Shown here: one piece after another, positions 9,623 through 21,845 of the stretch
Layout: the number at the start of each line of letters is the position of its first letter
Position numbering within the stretch: position 1 is the stretch's first letter
Notes under the pieces: generated by a model
Told to the model about the DNA's origin: nothing
The model's database searches: none
What the model saw: only the letters and a program-made list of their open reading frames with translations
Made by a program: the position numbers and the translations under genes
DNA from: CBDIHP01 sp965279195
GTDB taxonomy: Bacteria; Planctomycetota; Planctomycetia; Isosphaerales; Isosphaeraceae
Direction of reading: 5' to 3'
Length of the DNA: 42,598 nucleotides
NCBI GenBank assembly: GCA_965279195.1
Contig: CBDIHP010000014.1
Coordinates: forward strand, 1-42,598

Positions 9623-9651
9623 GTGACCGGCGGGATCGGGTTGTCTATAAT
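9623..9651 (+). promoter_or_regulatory. Likely sigma70 promoter of rpoB
   Basis: A consensus TATAAT (9646-9651) lies 17 bases after GTGACC (9623-9628). Transcription would begin near 9658, leaving a 570-base leader before rpoB. Its position just after the 9542-9579 hairpin suggests rpoB is transcribed separately from rplJL. Confidence 0.6.
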
Positions 9652-10228
9652 GCCGACGGGTCGTTGTCCTCGTGGCCACCGCCCCTCGCCAACCGACCAT
9701 CTCCACCTGCGCGTTTCCCCCTTTGTTGTGCAACCCGGACCCGACCGGAGCCCGGTCCTCGACCGGATTTCGGACCCGTGACCTCGTGGCGACACCTCGC
9801 TTTGGATCTCGCGACGGCACACGACCCCAGGACGGGGGACGAACGATGGGCAGGTCGCCCGTGGTTTGCTGGAATTTTGCCCCGATCTGGCCGGATTCGG
9901 CCGGAGCCGGGGTGCCTTGGCGCGCCGAGGATCGAGCCCCCGGCCTCGACCCATCGGCCCGTTCCACGACGATGGCCTCAAACCGCCCCGACGCGGGCGG
10001 GCACCGGCGGGGTGCTTCGGCCCGCCTCCCGGATCGCCCGACGCCGGCCGGGCCCCTGACCGGATCGCCGGGCACTCCCGCCCCGGTCCGATCCCCCGCC
10101 CCCGGCTCGGACCGCCCGGCTCGAACCGCCCCGCACACGCAACGCCCCGCTCGCTCGACCCGAGTTTGATCGGCCTCGTCGCCCCGAACTGCTCGCGCCC
10201 ACTCTACTCCTCTGGAGGAGCCTCGTTC
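9652..10228 (+). other. Long rpoB leader, no gene recognised
   Basis: About 577 bases of very GC-rich sequence between the promoter-like site and the rpoB ATG. The rpoB frame stays open back to 9866, but the residues there (Pro/Arg/Gly-rich, no RpoB similarity) and the strong GGAGGAG at 10214-10220 argue it is untranslated. It holds short direct and inverted GC repeats but no fold I can name. Confidence 0.5.
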
Positions 10229-13936
<3,708 letters not shown>

Positions 13937-13962
13937 CCGGATCCGCCAACTCTGCTACAATC

Positions 13963-14012
13963 GAGCCCGGGGGCCACGCCAGTCGGCGAGGCCCCCCGGG
14001 CTCTCTTCGTTC
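13963..14012 (+). terminator. Terminator after rpoB
   Basis: GAGCCCGGGGGCC (13963-13975) pairs with GGCCCCCCGGGCTC (13990-14003) with one bulged base, followed by TCTTCGTTC. It lies 26 bases after the rpoB stop and just before the first Uma2 gene, which ends the rpoB unit without rpoC. Confidence 0.65.
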
Positions 14013-14030
14013 CCCGGGAGGCCGACCGTC

Positions 14031-14645
14031 ATGGCGACGACCCGCGTGCAGATCGGCCCGGCCGACCACGGCCGCCGGATGACCCCCGACGAGTTCCTCG
14101 ACGCCGAGGAACTCGGGGGCTATCGCTACGAGCTGGCCAGGGGGATCCTCGAGGTGACCCGCGTACCCGGCGAAGCGCACGGCAAGATCATCGACACTCT
14201 CAACTTCGCCCTTTTCGACTACCGGAAGGCCCATCCGGGCCTGGTCTGGAGGATGGGCGGCGGGTCCGAGTTCCGGATCTGGGTCCCGTCGATGGAATCG
14301 GGCCGGAACCCCGACATCGCCGTGGTCTTCTCCGCCACCCCGCTGGACGAGCACGGGCAGCGCCCGCCGGGCCTGGCGATCGAGGTCGTCTCGCCTCGCG
14401 GGGAGGATCGCGACTACGTCGAGAAGGCGGAGGAATATCTCGCCTACGGCCTGAAGGAATACTGGATCGTCGATCCGTTGAAGACACAGGTGACGGTCAA
14501 AATCCGCGAGGCCGACGCCCACGGGCGGGACCGCTGGCGGGATCATGTTGTACGGGGGACAGATCTCATTCCCAGCGAAATCTTGCCGGGCCTGGAGGCG
14601 ACGGTGGAGTCGCTCTGGGATAGCGTCGGGCCCGGGGGCGATTGA
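14031..14645 (+). CDS. Uma2 family protein, first tandem copy
   Basis: A 204-residue Uma2 protein. The domain runs from MTPDEFLDAEELGGYRYELA through RNPDIAVVFSATP (conserved Asp), GLAIEVVSPRGEDRDYVEKA (Glu and Lys of the PD-(D/E)XK-like core) and LKEYWIVDP. GGGAGG precedes the ATG. The first 125 bases or so are about 94 percent identical to the next gene, whereas the centre of the protein is clearly diverged; the stop is only 16 bases before the next start. It occupies the place normally held by rpoC. Confidence 0.88.
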   Translation: MATTRVQIGPADHGRRMTPDEFLDAEELGGYRYELARGILEVTRVPGEAHGKIIDTLNFALFDYRKAHPGLVWRMGGGSEFRIWVPSMESGRNPDIAVVFSATPLDEHGQRPPGLAIEVVSPRGEDRDYVEKAEEYLAYGLKEYWIVDPLKTQVTVKIREADAHGRDRWRDHVVRGTDLIPSEILPGLEATVESLWDSVGPGGD

Positions 14646-14661
14646 GTCGGAGGGCACCGCG

Positions 14662-15270
14662 ATGGTGACGACCCGCGTGCAGATCGGGCCGGCCGACCAC
14701 GGCCGCCGGATGACCCTCGACGAGTTCCTCGACGCCGAGGAACTCGGGGGCTACCGTTATGAGCTGGCCAGGGGGATCCTTGAGGTGACCCACGTCCCGA
14801 ATCGGCGACACGGCCAGGTGGTGAGCAACCTCTACCGGGCGTTCTTCATCTACAGCCTCGCCCGCGGGGACGCCCTGGTCCGGATCGGCGGCGGGTCGGA
14901 GGTCCGGTTCTTCATCCCCGAGTTCGAATCGGGCCGGAACCCCGACGTGGCGGTGGTGCTGAGGGGGACGCCCGCCGACGCCCGGGGCGACCAGCCGCCG
15001 GGCCTCGCGGTGGAGGTGGTCTCGAAGGGCGGCGAGGATCGCGATTATGTCATCAAGGCCGAGGAGTATCTCGCGCTCGGCCTGAAAGAATACTGGATCG
15101 TCGATCCATCGAAGAAGCGGGTCACCGTCAAGATTCGCGAGGCCGACGCCCAGGGGAGGGCTTCCTGGCGGGAGACTGTCGCGCGCGGAATGGATCGGAT
15201 CCCCAGCGAGGTGCTGCCGGGCCTGGAGGCGACGGTGGAGTCGCTCTGGGCGGATGTGGAAGCGGGGTGA
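14662..15270 (+). CDS. Uma2 family protein, second tandem copy
   Basis: A 202-residue paralogue of the previous gene: it shares TTRVQIGPADHGRRMT at the start, the FLDAEELGGYRYELARGILE segment and the C-terminal LGLKEYWIVDPSKK and IPSEVLPGLEATVESLW, with the catalytic-type residues D (NPDVAVV), E (AVEVVSKG) and K (IKAEEY). ATG 14662 was chosen over a longer frame from 14545 because CGGAGGG lies 8 bases upstream and the extra residues overlap the previous gene in another frame. The two genes form one unit. Their function is unproven; the nuclease fold is established only at family level. Confidence 0.88.
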   Translation: MVTTRVQIGPADHGRRMTLDEFLDAEELGGYRYELARGILEVTHVPNRRHGQVVSNLYRAFFIYSLARGDALVRIGGGSEVRFFIPEFESGRNPDVAVVLRGTPADARGDQPPGLAVEVVSKGGEDRDYVIKAEEYLALGLKEYWIVDPSKKRVTVKIREADAQGRASWRETVARGMDRIPSEVLPGLEATVESLWADVEAG

Positions 15271-15959
15271 GGGCGGAGGGAGTAGGCGGGTTGGCCCCGG
15301 CGAAAGCTGCCTGATTTGGAATCGTTTGGATGGATCAGATGTGGCTGAATCTGGAAAATCACGAGTCCGAGGGATTTCGTCGTTGACGGGCCCGGCCGGC
15401 CCGGCGATAACCGATGCTTCGGCGGATCCTCGCGTGTTCGAGCGCGTGCGAGTCCGACCTTTCATGTCCACACGTCTCCAACATTCCTCGCCCATCTATC
15501 GGGATTTCTCTCGGATCGACCGCTCCGGTCTGTGGGCGAATCCGTCCGCGTCGGCGGCGCTCGCGGCGCGTCCAAGACCGGGCCGGGTCGGGAAGTGACA
15601 GCTTCGACGGGGTCGGCGTGCTGAAAACGTCACGTTTGGACCCGATCGAGGTTTTCGGGGAGAAAATCGTTGACTTTCGCCCCCGGAACCTTCACATTGC
15701 GAGGGTCAGCCGGATCGGGCACGCAACCCACCGCGTGGCCGAAATCAGTCCTCTCTCCCGGATGACTCTCTCCCGAGACACGGCGCCCCCGGGCGACGTC
15801 CGCCGAATCGCTCCTAGCTCAGGGTGACCCGCCGAGGGGCCCGCCACGCATCCCTCGCCCGCCGGTTCCACCCTCCCCACGACCCCAAGCCCTCCCACGA
15901 GCGGTCCCGACGCCGGGCCCGCCGTCCCGTCCCGTCCCGTTCGATCAGGAGATGGTCCG
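15271..15959 (+). other. Long intergenic region, possible promoter for the lipoprotein-DUF1559 pair
   Basis: No convincing gene is seen on either strand: open frames here lack ribosome-binding sites and family features. TTGACT (15670-15675) and CACATT (15693-15698), spaced 17 bases, form a weak promoter candidate ahead of the lipoprotein gene. The section 15600-15700 is less GC-rich than its surroundings. Confidence 0.35.
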
Positions 15960-16169
15960 TTGAATCGCCACTGGCAATCGCTCGCGTGCTCGCTGACCCT
16001 GGCCGCCCTGCTCTCCGGCTGCGCCGGCGAGGGCAACCCCGGCGTGATCCCGGCGAGCTCGGACGCCAAGTCGACGCACGACGCGATCGAGAATCCGGCC
16101 GGCATCAAGGCCAAGGCCGCCCCCAAGAAGAAGGCCGCCAACGAACTTCCCCCGCAACCGCCCAAGTGA
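15960..16169 (+). CDS. Small lipoprotein
   Basis: A 69-residue protein starting at TTG 15960, with AGGAGA at 15947-15952 seven bases upstream. It has a lipoprotein signal peptide: hydrophobic SLACSLTLAALLSG followed by Cys21 (lipobox L-S-G-C). The mature part is short and basic (KAKAAPKKKAANE, then PPQPPK) with no domain. Short lipoproteins of this sort often sit next to DUF1559 genes in planctomycetes, and this one is 135 bases ahead of such a gene, so a role at the cell surface with the DUF1559 protein is plausible but unproven. A GGCGGGC-GAC-GCCCGCC hairpin after the stop may reduce readthrough. Confidence 0.75.
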   Translation: MNRHWQSLACSLTLAALLSGCAGEGNPGVIPASSDAKSTHDAIENPAGIKAKAAPKKKAANELPPQPPK

Positions 16170-16304
16170 TCCCGGCGGGCGACGCCCGCCCGCGATCGCC
16201 CGGAGCCGTTCGGGCCGGGTGCCGATCCCCGGCGCCGAAGCGTCATCTTCCCCCATCCATCTCGCCCGTTTCCCCGCTCTCTTCCTAATCGCAGAGGATC
16301 GTTT

Positions 16305-17342
16305 ATGAGCAAGACCTCGACCCGCGCCGCGCGGTTCCGCGGCTTCACCCTCATCGAGCTGCTGGTCGTCATCGCGATCATCGCCGTCCTGATCGCCCTG
16401 CTCTTGCCGGCCGTCCAGTCGGCCCGCGAGGCCGCCCGCCGCGCCCAGTGCACCAACAATCTCAAGCAGCTCGGCCTGGCTGTTCATAACTACATGGACG
16501 GCAACGGCGTCATGCCGATGGGCGGCTACTTCAACGACAAGTCGGCCTCGCTCGCCTGGATGCACGGCGCCCTCGTCGGCATCCTGCCCTACATCGAGCA
16601 GACCAACCTCTACAACGCCTTCAACGCCAGCCTGCGGTACTACCAGTTCGCCGAGAACGACACCGCCATGGCCGCCAAGCTCAGCGGCCTGTGGTGCCCC
16701 AGCGACCCCCAGATCTTCGACGGCAACGACGCCTACACCAAGTTCACCGCCCCCCGCCCGGCGTTCAAGGTCGGCCTCACCAGCTACCGCGGCATTTGCG
16801 GCCCCTGGACGAACCCGCCCCGCGGCGCCGACCCCAACGCGACCCCGAACTGGGGTGCCCTGCGTAGCAACGCCCTCGGCGTGCTCTACATGACCTCCGC
16901 CACCTCCATCGCCCAGATCACCGACGGCACCAGCAACACCCTGCTGTTCGGCGAGGGCGTCTACGGCCGCCTCAGCCAGGGCGACAAGGACTGCTGGCAC
17001 TGGTGGATCGCCGGCAACTACGGCGACAGCCTCCAGTCCGCCACCTATGCCCCCAACATCAACACCTCCAGCAACCTCGCCGTGTTCCCCAACGGGGCCG
17101 CCGTGTTCATCATCTCGGCCTCCAGCGAGCACCCCGGCGGCGCCAACTTCGCCTTCTGCGACGGCTCCGTCCGCTTCATCAAGAACTCCATCAACTCCTG
17201 GGCCCCCGATCCCGCCAACAACTACCTCCCCTCGGGCCTGACCGTCACCAGCGGCGTGTACACCCCGACCAAGCCCTACGGCGTCTACCAGGCGCTCTCC
17301 ACCCGGGCCAGCGGCGAAGTCATCTCCGCCGACCAGTTCTGA
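16305..17342 (+). CDS. DUF1559 prepilin-like protein
   Basis: A 345-residue protein with a type IV pilin-like N-terminus: basic leader RAARFRG, the FTLIELLVVIAIIAVLIALL helix (Phe at +1, Glu at +5 after the Gly cleavage site), then PAVQSAREAARRAQCTNNLK, the hallmark of DUF1559. The C-terminal marker HPGGANFAFCDGSVRF (H-x9-DG) is present. These proteins are hugely amplified in planctomycetes and thought to be exported through a type II/IV pilus-type machinery after cleavage by a prepilin peptidase; their role is unknown. GAGGAT precedes the ATG. A strong terminator follows at 17395. Confidence 0.95.
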   Translation: MSKTSTRAARFRGFTLIELLVVIAIIAVLIALLLPAVQSAREAARRAQCTNNLKQLGLAVHNYMDGNGVMPMGGYFNDKSASLAWMHGALVGILPYIEQTNLYNAFNASLRYYQFAENDTAMAAKLSGLWCPSDPQIFDGNDAYTKFTAPRPAFKVGLTSYRGICGPWTNPPRGADPNATPNWGALRSNALGVLYMTSATSIAQITDGTSNTLLFGEGVYGRLSQGDKDCWHWWIAGNYGDSLQSATYAPNINTSSNLAVFPNGAAVFIISASSEHPGGANFAFCDGSVRFIKNSINSWAPDPANNYLPSGLTVTSGVYTPTKPYGVYQALSTRASGEVISADQF

Positions 17343-17394
17343 TCCGGTCGACCTCGACCTGACCTGAACCAGAGCGGTGCAGTCCAGACCGACG

Positions 17395-17442
17395 CGATGC
17401 CACCGGGGACGGCCTTCCGACCCGGTGGCATCGTTCGTTTTC
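17395..17442 (+). terminator. Strong rho-independent terminator after DUF1559 gene
   Basis: A 13-bp perfect stem, CGATGCCACCGGG (17395-17407) with CCCGGTGGCATCG (17421-17433), then TTCGTTTTC. Confidence 0.85.
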
Positions 17443-17485
17443 ATCCTCGCGACTTCATACGAACCTGATCCGAAGGGGAACTCCG

Positions 17486-18775
17486 ATGGAGCGTCGCCAC
17501 TTCCTCACGAGCCTGGCCGCCGGCTTGCCCGCGATCCAGGGGCTCACTCTCGCCTCCGCCGCTCAGGGGCAGACGCCCCCCACCACCGCGCCGGACACCT
17601 TCCAGGGCCTCGTGGCCGACCTCAAGGCCGCCCGCGACGAGGCCGCCTACTGGTCCCGCGTCCGCCAGGAGTTCCTCCTCAACCCCGGCCTCATCCACCT
17701 CAACACCGGCACCCTCGGCGCCGTACCGCGCCGCGTGCTCGAAGCCGTCTCCGGCTGGATGTACGAACTCGAAGGCGACCCCGCCTCGAACGTCTTCGGC
17801 CCGCTCGGCTACCGCATGGAGAACGTCCGCGCCAAGGCGGCCGAGTTCCTCGGCGCGACGCTCGAAGAGACCGCCATCGTCGAGAACACGACCAGCGGCA
17901 TGAACGCGATCGCGCAGGGGCTCTCGCGCACGCTCAAGCCCGGCGATGAGATCCTCACCACCAACCACGAGCACCCCGGCGGGCTCGTCTGCTGGGAGTA
18001 CCTCGCCAAGCACTACGGCGTCAAGATCGTCCAGATCCCCATGCCGGCGCCCGTGAAAGACAAGGCGCAGATCCTCCAGCTCGTCGAGGATCACATCACG
18101 CCGCGGACCAAGGTCTGCAGCTTCAGCCACGTCGAGACCATCACCGGCCTGCGGATGCCCCTGGCCGACATCTCGGCCCTAACCCGCCCCAGGGGCATCC
18201 TCCTCGTCTGCGACGGCGCGCAGGCGCCCGGGATGCTCAAGATCGACGTCAAGGCGCTCGGCGTCGACACCTACGCCTCATCCAGCCACAAGTGGATGTT
18301 GGCCCCCAAGGGCAGCGGCCTGCTCTACATCCGCAAGGAGGCCCAGGACCGCATCAACCCCATGGTCTTCTCCACCGGATACGGATCTTACACCGCCGCC
18401 TCGGGCACCCGCGACGTGCCCCACGTCCTCGGCCACGGCGTCGCCATGGACTTCCACAACACCATCGGCCGCGACCGCGTCGAGGAGCGTTGCAAGTCGC
18501 TGTCGAAGTACTTCCGCGAGCGCCTGGCGAAGATCCGCGGCCTCAAGCTGCTGACCCCGACGCAGTCCGAGCTCACCACCGGCATCGTGACCTTCGGCCT
18601 CGAACGGGGCAAGAACAGCGACCTCTACACCCGCATGCACAACGAGCACAACATCACCATCAAGGTCGCCGCCAAGGCCGAATACAACGCCATCCGCCTC
18701 TCCACGCATGTCTACAACCGCGAAGACGACCTCGACCGCGCCGCCGACCTCATCGAGAAGATGCTCCCGGCCTGA
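17486..18775 (+). CDS. Class V aminotransferase with twin-arginine-type signal
   Basis: A 429-residue PLP enzyme of the class V (isopenicillin-N-epimerase/cysteine-desulfurase-like) superfamily. Seen: IHLNTGTLGAVPRRVLEA (substrate-binding start), AIVENTTSGMNAIAQGL (phosphate-binding part), LLVCDGAQAPGMLKID (the Asp that holds the pyridine nitrogen) and SSHKWMLAPKGSGLLY with the PLP lysine. The N-terminus MERRHFLTSLAAGLPA has R-R-x-F-L and a hydrophobic stretch, so export by the Tat system as a folded cofactor protein is likely. AAGGGGA precedes the ATG. The substrate cannot be read from sequence. It is its own unit between a terminator and a type 1 repeat. Confidence 0.9.
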   Translation: MERRHFLTSLAAGLPAIQGLTLASAAQGQTPPTTAPDTFQGLVADLKAARDEAAYWSRVRQEFLLNPGLIHLNTGTLGAVPRRVLEAVSGWMYELEGDPASNVFGPLGYRMENVRAKAAEFLGATLEETAIVENTTSGMNAIAQGLSRTLKPGDEILTTNHEHPGGLVCWEYLAKHYGVKIVQIPMPAPVKDKAQILQLVEDHITPRTKVCSFSHVETITGLRMPLADISALTRPRGILLVCDGAQAPGMLKIDVKALGVDTYASSSHKWMLAPKGSGLLYIRKEAQDRINPMVFSTGYGSYTAASGTRDVPHVLGHGVAMDFHNTIGRDRVEERCKSLSKYFRERLAKIRGLKLLTPTQSELTTGIVTFGLERGKNSDLYTRMHNEHNITIKVAAKAEYNAIRLSTHVYNREDDLDRAADLIEKMLPA

Positions 18776-18813
18776 CCCCATGAGTTCGTGTGGACGCTCT
18801 GCTCAACTGCGCC

Positions 18814-18872
18814 GGGCGGGGTCGGGAGACCCGCGCCCGGCGCCTTGGGGTCGGGAGACCCGCGCCCTTCGG
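18814..18872 (+). repeat. Type 1 interspersed repeat, two half copies
   Basis: Two direct copies of GGGGTCGGGAGACCCGCGCC, one inside 18814-18843 and one inside 18845-18872, each with the GGTC-GGGA-GACC hairpin core. They lie between the convergent aminotransferase and cytochrome genes. The same unit recurs at 35425-35606 and, as a variant, at 37033-37168. Confidence 0.75.
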
Positions 18873-18878
18873 ATAGGA

Positions 18879-20774
18879 TCACTTCTTCCGGATCCGGATG
18901 TAATGATCCGTCAGCTCCCCGTGGATCGCCGGCAGGGGGACCTTCGGCATGTGGCAGGAGGTGCAGCCGGCCTCGGGGTTCACCTTGCAGGGGACGCCCC
19001 TCGCACCCGAGAGCGACAGGGATGAGGCCTTCGGCGCGGGCTTCGCCTTCGGGTCGTGGCAGGCGAGGCATTTGCGGTCGTAGAACGCCGGGTCGTCGGG
19101 CGAGTCGCGGTGCGGGTCGTGGCAGGTCGTGCAGCTCATGGGGGAGCCGTCCTCCTGCTTGCAGCGCGTGAACGTGAAGGTCAACCCGGCCGATCGCACC
19201 CAGCGGGGGTCCTCGGGGTCGTTGCGGATCAACGCCGCCTCGCCGACGAGGTGGCAGGGCATGCAGAAGGTGTTGATCACATTCGAGGACGCCCCCTTGA
19301 GGCCCGCGATGGCCATGTCGTGCGAGCCGGCGGCGACCGCCGCGACGTGCGCCCCGCCCGGCCCGTGGCAGCGCTCGCAGCCGATGCCCCGGTCGGCCGA
19401 GGTCGGCCGCGCGAGGTTGCCGTCGAGCTTCGGGTCGCGATAATCGCGGGGGTTCGTGACGTGGCAGGCGAGGCATCGCATCACCCCGTCCCGGGTGTGG
19501 ATCGCCTGCCCCCTCACGCGGTTCGCCGGGTCCTCCGCCCCGCCGTCACCCGAGGTCCGGTCCCACGCGACCTTCTTCGCCTCCCGGTCGAAGTAGCACG
19601 AGTTCCGCAGCGCGCGATAGGACCCGTCGGCGTCGCGTGCGACCATCGTCACATAATTGTCCGGCGTCCCGAAGGCGAACTCGACGAGCGAGGTGGTCGC
19701 CGGGCCGTCGCCCGTCCTCGTTGTCGCCTCCAGCGTCTGGCCCGCGACTTCGAGCGAGTGCCGCGTCTTCGGGTCGTCCGGGTCGGCGAGCGGCCCCGGC
19801 GGGCGCGGGAGGTCGAGCAGGGACTTGCCGTGATGGAACGTCCTGGCATGTCTGGACGTGTTGTGGGCCTCGGAGATGGCCTTGTGGCAGGCGACGCACG
19901 CCTTCGACCCGACGTAGGGCGACGGCTCGGGCGTGTCCGGATGCTCGGCCCGGAACGCGGCGGCCTTCTCCAGCAGGGCCGCGTCCTTCGTCGCGACCTG
20001 CTCCAGGAGGTCCGCGCGGGTGATCAGCCAGGCCAGTTCCTGATTGACGCTCGCCGATTTCTCGACCAAGGGCGCCAGCCGCTTGCGGGCCTCGGCGGCC
20101 CGGCCCGAGTTCAGGAGCGACCTCGCCGCGAGCTTCGCGACCTCGTCCGGCGGCAGGTAGCCGACGTCGGCCTTCGGGTCCTTCGACAGCCCCGCTTCGA
20201 GGTCGTCGGCCGCACGGGCGTGGTCGTCCATCCGGGCCCGGAAGATCCCCCGGAGGATCCGGCCCTTCGCCTCCCAGCCGGGGAATGTCCCGAGCCGCGT
20301 GGCGGCGTCGGCCGCCTCTTCGAGGTGCTGCTTCTGGCCGGAGAGCTGCGCGAAGGCGTCGAGCAGCTCGGGGTAATCGGGCGACTCCTTCGACGCCTTC
20401 TCCGCGACCTGGAGCGCCAGATCGGCGTTCCCCTGCCGGGCGATCATCTGGCTGAGGAGCAGATGATCCTCCGCCTGCATGTTCGGAAGGCCGATCTGAT
20501 TCTCATATAGCGACGTGGCGAATTCATCCTCGCGGAGCCGGGCCGACGACCGCGCGAGCAGCCGCTTGAGTCCGACGTCGTCGGGCGCAGCCTTGAGCCG
20601 GGCCCGGGCGAGCGTCGCGGCCCTGGCGTACTCGCCCTTCGCGTAGGCGTCCTCGATGTCCTTCCCCGCCCCTGCGGGCGAGGACCGCATCCAGACCAGG
20701 GCCGCGACCGCGAGGATCGCCAGGCCGCCGACGACGAAGGCGGTGGCCTTGCCGGATTCTTGCCTTTTGAACAT
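18879..20774 (-). CDS. Multiheme c-type cytochrome with TPR region
   Basis: A 631-residue membrane-anchored protein. Residues 1-30 hold one membrane helix (AFVVGGLAILAVAALVW), residues 35-270 are TPR-like helical repeats (AYAKGEYARAATLARARLK and similar), and residues 290-625 carry seven CXXCH heme sites at about 293 (CVACH), 434 (CLACH), 466 (CERCH), 504 (CMPCH), 548 (CTTCH), 569 (CLACH) and 604 (CTSCH). The SKACVACHKAISEAHNTSRH opening and the CHGPGGAH segment resemble cytochrome c554/NrfB-like TPR-multiheme proteins. It probably carries electrons in the periplasm; partner unknown. ATG 20774 was taken because upstream residues lie in a repeat and lack a signal. Confidence 0.9.
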   Translation of the reverse strand: MFKRQESGKATAFVVGGLAILAVAALVWMRSSPAGAGKDIEDAYAKGEYARAATLARARLKAAPDDVGLKRLLARSSARLREDEFATSLYENQIGLPNMQAEDHLLLSQMIARQGNADLALQVAEKASKESPDYPELLDAFAQLSGQKQHLEEAADAATRLGTFPGWEAKGRILRGIFRARMDDHARAADDLEAGLSKDPKADVGYLPPDEVAKLAARSLLNSGRAAEARKRLAPLVEKSASVNQELAWLITRADLLEQVATKDAALLEKAAAFRAEHPDTPEPSPYVGSKACVACHKAISEAHNTSRHARTFHHGKSLLDLPRPPGPLADPDDPKTRHSLEVAGQTLEATTRTGDGPATTSLVEFAFGTPDNYVTMVARDADGSYRALRNSCYFDREAKKVAWDRTSGDGGAEDPANRVRGQAIHTRDGVMRCLACHVTNPRDYRDPKLDGNLARPTSADRGIGCERCHGPGGAHVAAVAAGSHDMAIAGLKGASSNVINTFCMPCHLVGEAALIRNDPEDPRWVRSAGLTFTFTRCKQEDGSPMSCTTCHDPHRDSPDDPAFYDRKCLACHDPKAKPAPKASSLSLSGARGVPCKVNPEAGCTSCHMPKVPLPAIHGELTDHYIRIRKK

Positions 20775-20821
20775 TTCAAGACCCGTTGCAGAGGCAGGGA
20801 CCCCGGCGCTCGCCCGGGGCA

Positions 20822-20957
20822 TGGAGTGCGGAGGCTTGCTCCGCGCGCCCGGCGTCGTCGGAGGGCGGAAGATCGAGCGACCCCCGACCTTCGATCGGGG
20901 GCCGCGGGGAGCAAGCTCCCCTACCCATCAGCGGAAGCGAGGTTCCGCGCTCCAAAG
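20822..20957 (+). repeat. Type 2 interspersed repeat block
   Basis: Left unit begins TGGAGTGCGGAGGCTTGCTC (20822 on); right unit has GGGGAGCAAGCTCCCC and GGAAGCGAGGTTCCGCGCTCC in inverted sense, ending 3 bases before the dioxygenase stop. Between them CCCCCGA/TCGGGGG forms a further hairpin (20881-20901). It fills the gap between two same-strand genes. Confidence 0.65.
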
Positions 20958-20960
20958 AGG

Positions 20961-21629
20961 TTACGCCTTGGGCGTCTTGCCGATCACGACGTCGAACCGC
21001 GCGGCCAGTTCGCCGATCTTCGAGTTCTTGATCGGCGAGAAGTCGATGGTCACGCTGTCGCGCTGCTTGGGATCCCGCAGGCCGCGGTAGACGCCGTCCC
21101 TGGCGTTGCCCTCGTGGCCCTTGATGTAGCACTGGGTGGTCAGGAGTTCATCCTTGCCCTTCTTGATCTTGTAGTGGATGTGCGGCGTCCGGCCGGTGTA
21201 GGGGACGGGCTTGATGGTCCGGAAATAGTATTCGCCGTTCGACCCGGTGAGGAAGCGGCCGAAGCCCTGGAAGTGACTGTCGGGCTTCGCCCCCTCGCGG
21301 TTGTGGTCCTTCGAGTGGAGGTAGACGCCGTTCTTGTCGCACTGCCAGATCTCGACCAGGGCGTTGCGGATCGGGTCGCCCTTGGCGTCGAGGATCCGGC
21401 CGGTCAGGTGGGTGACCTCGCCCACGGCGGGGGTGATCGTGTCGTTGATGATGAGCAGGTCGTTGTCGGTGTCGAGCGGGAGCTTGTCGGGGTAGAACGG
21501 CCCCTCGGTCTGGGCGGGGGTCCTGACCAGCTCGTCGGCGAACGCCCCTCGGGTCGTGTAGGCGGCGGCCCCCAGGGCGATCGAGCCGAGGAAGGCCCGT
21601 CGGGTCGAGCGGATGATCGTGAACGGCAT
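20961..21629 (-). CDS. Intradiol ring-cleavage dioxygenase, Tat-exported
   Basis: A 222-residue protein of the protocatechuate 3,4-dioxygenase beta/intradiol dioxygenase family, which opens catechol-type rings with Fe(III). Seen: QTEGPFYPDKLP, HLTGRILDAKGDPIRNALVE, IWQCDKNGVYLHSKD (first Tyr), GEYYFRTIKPVPYTGRTPHI followed by HY (second Tyr and the H-I-H iron ligands). The N-terminus has R-R-A-F-L-G-S-I-A-L-G, a Tat signal, so it likely works in the periplasm, unlike typical cytoplasmic enzymes. There is no alpha-subunit gene nearby. It precedes the heptaheme cytochrome on the same strand, 186 bases apart. Confidence 0.92.
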   Translation of the reverse strand: MPFTIIRSTRRAFLGSIALGAAAYTTRGAFADELVRTPAQTEGPFYPDKLPLDTDNDLLIINDTITPAVGEVTHLTGRILDAKGDPIRNALVEIWQCDKNGVYLHSKDHNREGAKPDSHFQGFGRFLTGSNGEYYFRTIKPVPYTGRTPHIHYKIKKGKDELLTTQCYIKGHEGNARDGVYRGLRDPKQRDSVTIDFSPIKNSKIGELAARFDVVIGKTPKA

Positions 21630-21845
21630 CGGCGAATCCTCCGGCGTCGGTGCGGGAGAGGAGGGGCTCGGGCCGCCGGCCGGGCGTCGGCGCGGGGCCC
21701 CGGGCCAGGCATCGTACCAGAAAGAGGCGTCACGCCGGGAGGCTCTGAACCGGGACGCCCCGGAAATCTCGGAGCCCTCGGCACGTTGATTGCTCGGGTG
21801 GGGGCCGTTTGCATGCGATCCCCACTCGATGAGGAGGCGGCTGCG

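Noticed and set aside
9866..10228. A 121-residue N-terminal extension of RpoB in the same frame
   Set aside because: Residues are Pro/Arg/Gly-rich without RpoB similarity, and a strong GGAGGAG is placed for the ATG at 10229.
15271..15598. Open frames after the second Uma2 gene
   Set aside because: They lack a ribosome-binding site, run in several registers equally and show no protein-like pattern.
19056..20510. A 484-codon plus-strand frame opposite the cytochrome gene
   Set aside because: The minus strand has seven CXXCH sites and a membrane anchor; the plus frame has only Arg/Val/Gly-rich shadow sequence.
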